Below, one piece after another: positions 59,538-64,000 of a DNA stretch of 64,000 bases. Position numbers and translations under genes: made by a program. Each line of letters starts with the position of its first letter. The stretch's first letter is position 1. The notes under the pieces are model-generated. The model ran no database searches. It was not told the origin of the DNA and worked only from the letters and a program-made list of their open reading frames with translations. The stretch is taken from assembly GCA_013397845.1 (NCBI GenBank), contig VZTG01009171.1, forward strand, positions 62,001 through 126,000. The letters are read 5' to 3'. Source of the stretch: Melanocharis versteri. Its lineage: Eukaryota > Chordata > Aves > Passeriformes > Melanocharitidae.

Positions 59538-62500
59538 ACTTAGAATACCATTTTGTGGAGCTAAGAGGACTACGACATTGCTGTTAGCTGTGTAACAGCT
59601 GTCTCTGATTTAAGGACTGGGTCACAGCACACGTTGCCCAAAGTTCAAAGGGAACTCAAAATACCACCTTAGCTCAGCTGAAAAATTCAGCCTTGGAGGA
59701 CAAGAAGAACGAAGGAGTTTTCATTTAGCTACTGTTTGCCATCATTTCTGTGTATGTGGGAAGGTGTGGAGTGTGCAAATTCAGTACTCGATATTTGGCT
59801 GTGCAAACATTAGGGTCTACTGCAGAGCCTATAAACAACCTTACCATATTTTCCTCTGGTCTGTCTGAATTATGGGGAAGGGCATGTACCTTAGAAAAGC
59901 ACATAAGCATGTTACTGGTATTAATTCAGGAAAACTATTAGCAATCAAGAGAATATTTCTTAGAAGAAACCCACAGGAAAACAGTACAGATAAATGAGAT
60001 GGAGGGTGCTATTCAAGACTCCTTGAATTGAATCAAACATGCTTCATCAGTAACTTTTCTAATCAATAATGATACCAAAAATAGACATAGTTCATCTTTT
60101 ATTATAATGGGCCAAATTTCTACTTCAGCAGCAAAATCCATAAGCAGAAATTTATGGTTTCCTGGTCCTTTGCCCAACAATGGCTTGTGAGCTGGTCTGG
60201 GCAGCCTTGACACTGCTCGTAAGTGCATCTGCTGGCCAGAGCCTCCACTGGGATATTCAGCTGTGGGTTAGCTAAGTGCACTGTTTTCTAACCACATTTC
60301 CTCTCTGCCCCTCCTTGTGCCCAGCAGTGACCCTGCCTTTAGAGGAGATAAGAGAGAGTGGCAAAACCTAGCTTAACCTGTTATACACAGAAGTGAAAAA
60401 GTCATCTTCATGTGGCTCACTTGTAATCTCCTTAGGGTAAAAGACTTTCGGGTTTTTTTATAGTGTATTTCATTGTTTAAGATATATTAAGTTTTGTAAT
60501 ATAAAAAATTAGGACCCATACTATAACGCAGTCTTGTAAAGACTTTCATGATGTGTTTTTTCCTTTCTGAAAACTTAAACAATATTTGTTATATTGAACA
60601 TAAGGTAGTGAAGGAAGAAGGGGCTTTGTTTCTGGTGTGTATGCTACTTATTAGAAATTTGAATTAAATAGATACTTTCTACTTTGTTACATTGAATTTG
60701 AAATTCCTCCCAAACTCTGTATGTGCGTAACAGAATTGAAGATATGTTTAAGATACTGGTGGAAAATATATTATTTCTTTTCAGTTTTCTGATATACCAA
60801 AACAAATTGAGTTTTGTTGTAGATCTGACTGCAGATATGTAATGCCATATAGCATGATGCAGAAAGAATTGCATATAACTGATTGGCTAAAGAGGAAAGG
60901 TAGATGATTATGGGAAAACTGTGAAGTGAAACAACCTGTCCTCAGTGAATTAAAAATGTACACATCTGTGCTGACCTGTAGGTGTGCACATTCCTCCTTG
61001 AATGCCAAGAGGAAGCACTAGCAGCAGTCCAGGGTGATGCTGGAAGAGATTGATTAGAAAGCCGGTTTTTACCATTGTTACCATTACATTACCAGGAAAT
61101 GCAATCAAGCACCACCCCTTCTCATTTAAAAGGGATGCTGGTCTGAAATGTAAGCATGGCAGCCATCAAGGGGTAAGATTGCTGGGGGAATGGATTTGTA
61201 GATGAGTTGTGCTGATTAGCAGGCCTATAAACAAAGGTTCATTAAAAGTCTGTTTTGTCCCTGTGCTATTGCCAAGCTCTCATATAGAACTAAGAAATGG
61301 AGTAAAAAATCAAAGGGGATTTTAAAATCTGTAAGATCTATGTTTCATCTATTTCTGTACAGCTTTGAAGATACACGATTTTGATAACAGAGGCAATAAA
61401 AGCAACACGGCTTTACCTCAGTGAGCAGCTCCAAGGGAAGAGCTATTCACTGTATTTTCACTTTCTCTGCATGCAATAATTCATCAGCTGCAGACTCCTT
61501 GTTTTCCCAGTCAACTTTAACCATTTCCTTTCCTGCTCCCTGCACACAATAACACTAAACCCCTTCGGTAAAGCTGTTGCTTCCCCTACAGGCACAACTA
61601 GAATGTGTATGAATAATCTGTACACTGGGACCCTATCCTTTCCAATTCAAAATAAAAGTGTTTCAGCAGCTTCAAGAGTGTTTGACTAGCTTACCTGGGT
61701 GAATGTGAAAGTGTCAGAGTCCACTAGAGTACACTAACTGCACCTACCCTGGCCTCTACACTCCTCAATGCAATCCTACACCATTATCCTCCTCATATGA
61801 TGGCAAGAAAAGCCACATGAAGATGACCGATTTGCTGAGATTCATTCCCAGCCACTGATGTGCTTCTTGGCAGTAAATTAAAAGTGGCTGAAATCATTGT
61901 TGGTTTCTATGAGAAGCTCTTAAATTCCATGTTGCAAAAGTTAAAAGAAGTATATTCCATTTACCTCCTGGTTTTATCCTGGGTGATAATACTGCCCTTC
62001 TTACCCTGTTCTGCTTTGGAAACCACAGACTTAAGTGATATTGCCATGTCTAGTTCACTGATACGTCGGCATTGGAGCTGCCTTCCAATCAGCACAGCAT
62101 TAGGCTTGCATAGCAGGGACCCTCTTGCAGAGTTGCTGCTAGAATGTTGTCAGATGAAAGCTAAGGGTTCTCTACATTTCCCTTGTGTCAGTCTCTCTCC
62201 TTGTGGAGACTGAGAACTGATTAGCTTGCTTATCTTAAATCTAATATGCATCTCTCTCTCTCTCTCTCCCTCTCTCTCAATCTTTCCTGAGACCTAAGAA
62301 GGTATAAAGTGTAACTCACCCAAAGACACAACTTCTTTAAGTTTTAGAAATTTGGGATGTATCTTTGTAAGGGATATCTGAGGGGGAACTGCAGGTCAAC
62401 ATCTCTGTCCAAGGAGTACATGGTATTGCAGAGAATAGTAATGGAATGAGGAAGCCTCTGTGGACTGAGCAATATTTCCCACTAGCACAAACAATGAAAC

Positions 62501-63810
62501 TACTGTGATGTATATTATTACACTGTTGCTGTTCCTCTTCATTACCTTGTTTTGTTCAGGGATCTTCGGGATGACTGTCTTGCAACTGCTGCTACACTGG
62601 TATCTCCTGCCAGAGTGAAAAACCCTACTGTGTCTGAAAAGACTTTCCTTTTCCAGTGAGAAATTGTGCTGAAATGAGTTCTCTTTCCAACGCAAGAAAT
62701 GTTACAGGATATCTGATGACTTAATTTTGCTTTGCGCTAGAGGATTTTGCTTAGTCAATGAAAACATTTAGACTGTGACCTTCCTCTGTAGTGTACCTTG
62801 GTGTTTTGATTTCAGACTGCTGATAAGAATAAAAGGTCTCCATACTTTTATAGGGAGATGGGAAGTAAGAAACAGCTTAAACCCTGCTCTTACCAATAGA
62901 AATTGAAAAGAGTGAGAATCTGATTCTTATCTCAGCTGAGCCACTTTGCATCTGGACTACAGCAAAATGAAATAATCAGTATCTTATGTCATCTTTTCTC
63001 CTAGCTGAAACTGTTGAAGAATGATAAATCAGCTATATTCTTGCCCTGAAAGAGGAATTCAGCTCTTCAGATGGCCCTTTACATACCTTATACCTTGCTC
63101 CTAATAATGCCTGTACCACAGCTTGAAATTCTGGCAGTGACTGAAAACTACGTATTAATGAACCTTCAGTAAAAATTGTCACACAGATCCTGCTATTGAT
63201 ATTCTAAGAGCCAAAAACATGTCAGGAACTATTTAATAGCAGTAGCTCTTCAATGATTAGGAGAAAATGTTAAATACACTGGGTAAAAACTCATCTGGTA
63301 GGAAGTCACACTCATAAAAGCGTTTCTTCAATAATAGAATATAATAAAGATGTAGGACCTAAGAGAAATGTTACTAGAACTGTGATCTCTGATCTCTGTC
63401 TCCTGTGGCATCATTCACATCCTTGTAGTTATTCTAGTGAAGTGTGCTTTGTTTCATTTTTCTTTCTTTTCATCTACAAAGGAAAAAAACCCTAACTAAA
63501 AACCTCAGTTCTGTAATGAGAAATGAAATGTGCAAGCCCTTGTACTCTGAGATCCAAATGTATCAGACTGCAAAGTGAATTCACCTTTAGAAAAGCAATT
63601 TAAATTCAAATCAAGGTCATATCTTATGAATTTAATATGCAATAGTAGAATTGTTTTCTATTGAAGTCTACTAATCACTCTGTGAAGAGTGAAAACAGGA
63701 CTTTCCAAATGAAAGTGGTCATAAAAGAGAGAAAGCTGTTTCACTTTTTGTTTTAACAGAAATCAGTTTAGAACTTAGTTGAATATTTATATTAGCCCTA
63801 CTTAAGTTTT
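59538..63810. other. unique sequence, no gene recognised
   Basis: The open frames are at most 117 codons and unassigned. A TC microsatellite at 62251-62279 is the only repeat I could define. Composition is similar to the rest of the window. Confidence 0.5.
62251..62279 (+). repeat. (TC)n microsatellite
   Basis: TCTCTCTCTCTCTCTCTC is interrupted once by CC and continues as CTCTCTCTC to 62279. Confidence 0.95.
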
Positions 63811-63813
63811 TTT

Positions 63814-64000
63814 TCTCTTCTCTTCTCTTCTCTTCTCTTCTCTTCTCTTCTCTTCTCTTCTCTTCTCTTCTCTTCTCTTCTCTTCTCTTCTCTTCTCTTC
63901 TCTTCTCTTCTCTTCTCTTCTCTTCTCTTCTCTTCTCTTCTCTTCTCTTCTCTTCTCTTCTCTTCTCTTCTCTTCTCTTCTCTTCTCTTCTCTTCTCTTC
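63814..64000 (+). repeat. (CTCTT)n pentanucleotide array, runs off the window end
   Basis: After TTAAGTTTTTTT the sequence becomes an uninterrupted repeat of the 5-mer TCTTC/CTCTT for about 187 bp, roughly 37 units with no visible variant. It continues to the last base, so its full length is unknown. The plus strand is all pyrimidine, and the repeat is also mirror-symmetric, a composition that can form triplex (H-DNA) structures in supercoiled DNA. High purity suggests recent expansion and length polymorphism. Confidence 0.97.

Noticed and set aside
59341..59595. 84-codon frame as a host gene
   Set aside because: It reads through the CR1 C-terminal segment and 3' untranslated end and has no function beyond the dead element.

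Overview
The window looks like nuclear DNA from a bird, most likely intergenic or deep-intronic. The strongest evidence is several 5'-truncated CR1 retrotransposon copies ending in the typical ATTCTATGATTCTAT-type 3' tail, together with avian-style endogenous retrovirus LTRs. Very old amniote repeats (a MIR-type SINE and an L3/MIR3-like 3' tail), microsatellites and AT-rich unique sequence also fit. Nothing looks bacterial or viral-genomic. I recognise no protein-coding gene, tRNA, rRNA or structured RNA gene. The longest ATG-initiated open frame is 163 codons, and the non-repeat frames resemble no family I know.

Layout. Positions 1-5452 are AT-rich unique sequence with one possible 24-nt microexon. 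Positions 5453-5899 hold a minus-strand block with a poly(A) signal followed by GC-rich sequence; it may be an old LTR. About 20 kb of unique sequence follows. Positions 26247-27445 hold a plus-strand CR1 copy split by a 509-bp solo LTR with perfect 6-bp target-site duplications. Positions 34.1-35.7 kb are a repeat cluster: a minus-strand CR1 end, an LTR fragment starting TGTCCTGG, and a plus-strand CR1 end. Positions 40.44-40.51 kb contain a C-rich tract and an undetermined base. Ancient repeats lie at 44.5 and 46.75 kb. A third plus-strand CR1 copy lies at 59.0-59.5 kb. The window ends inside a very pure CTCTT pentanucleotide array of at least 187 bp.

No set of cooperating genes is visible. 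The most informative structure is the nested CR1/solo-LTR locus: the LTR keeps CCAAT boxes, a TATA-like box, a poly(A) signal and three duplicated modules. All family assignments are by eye, from remembered repeat features, and no search was run.
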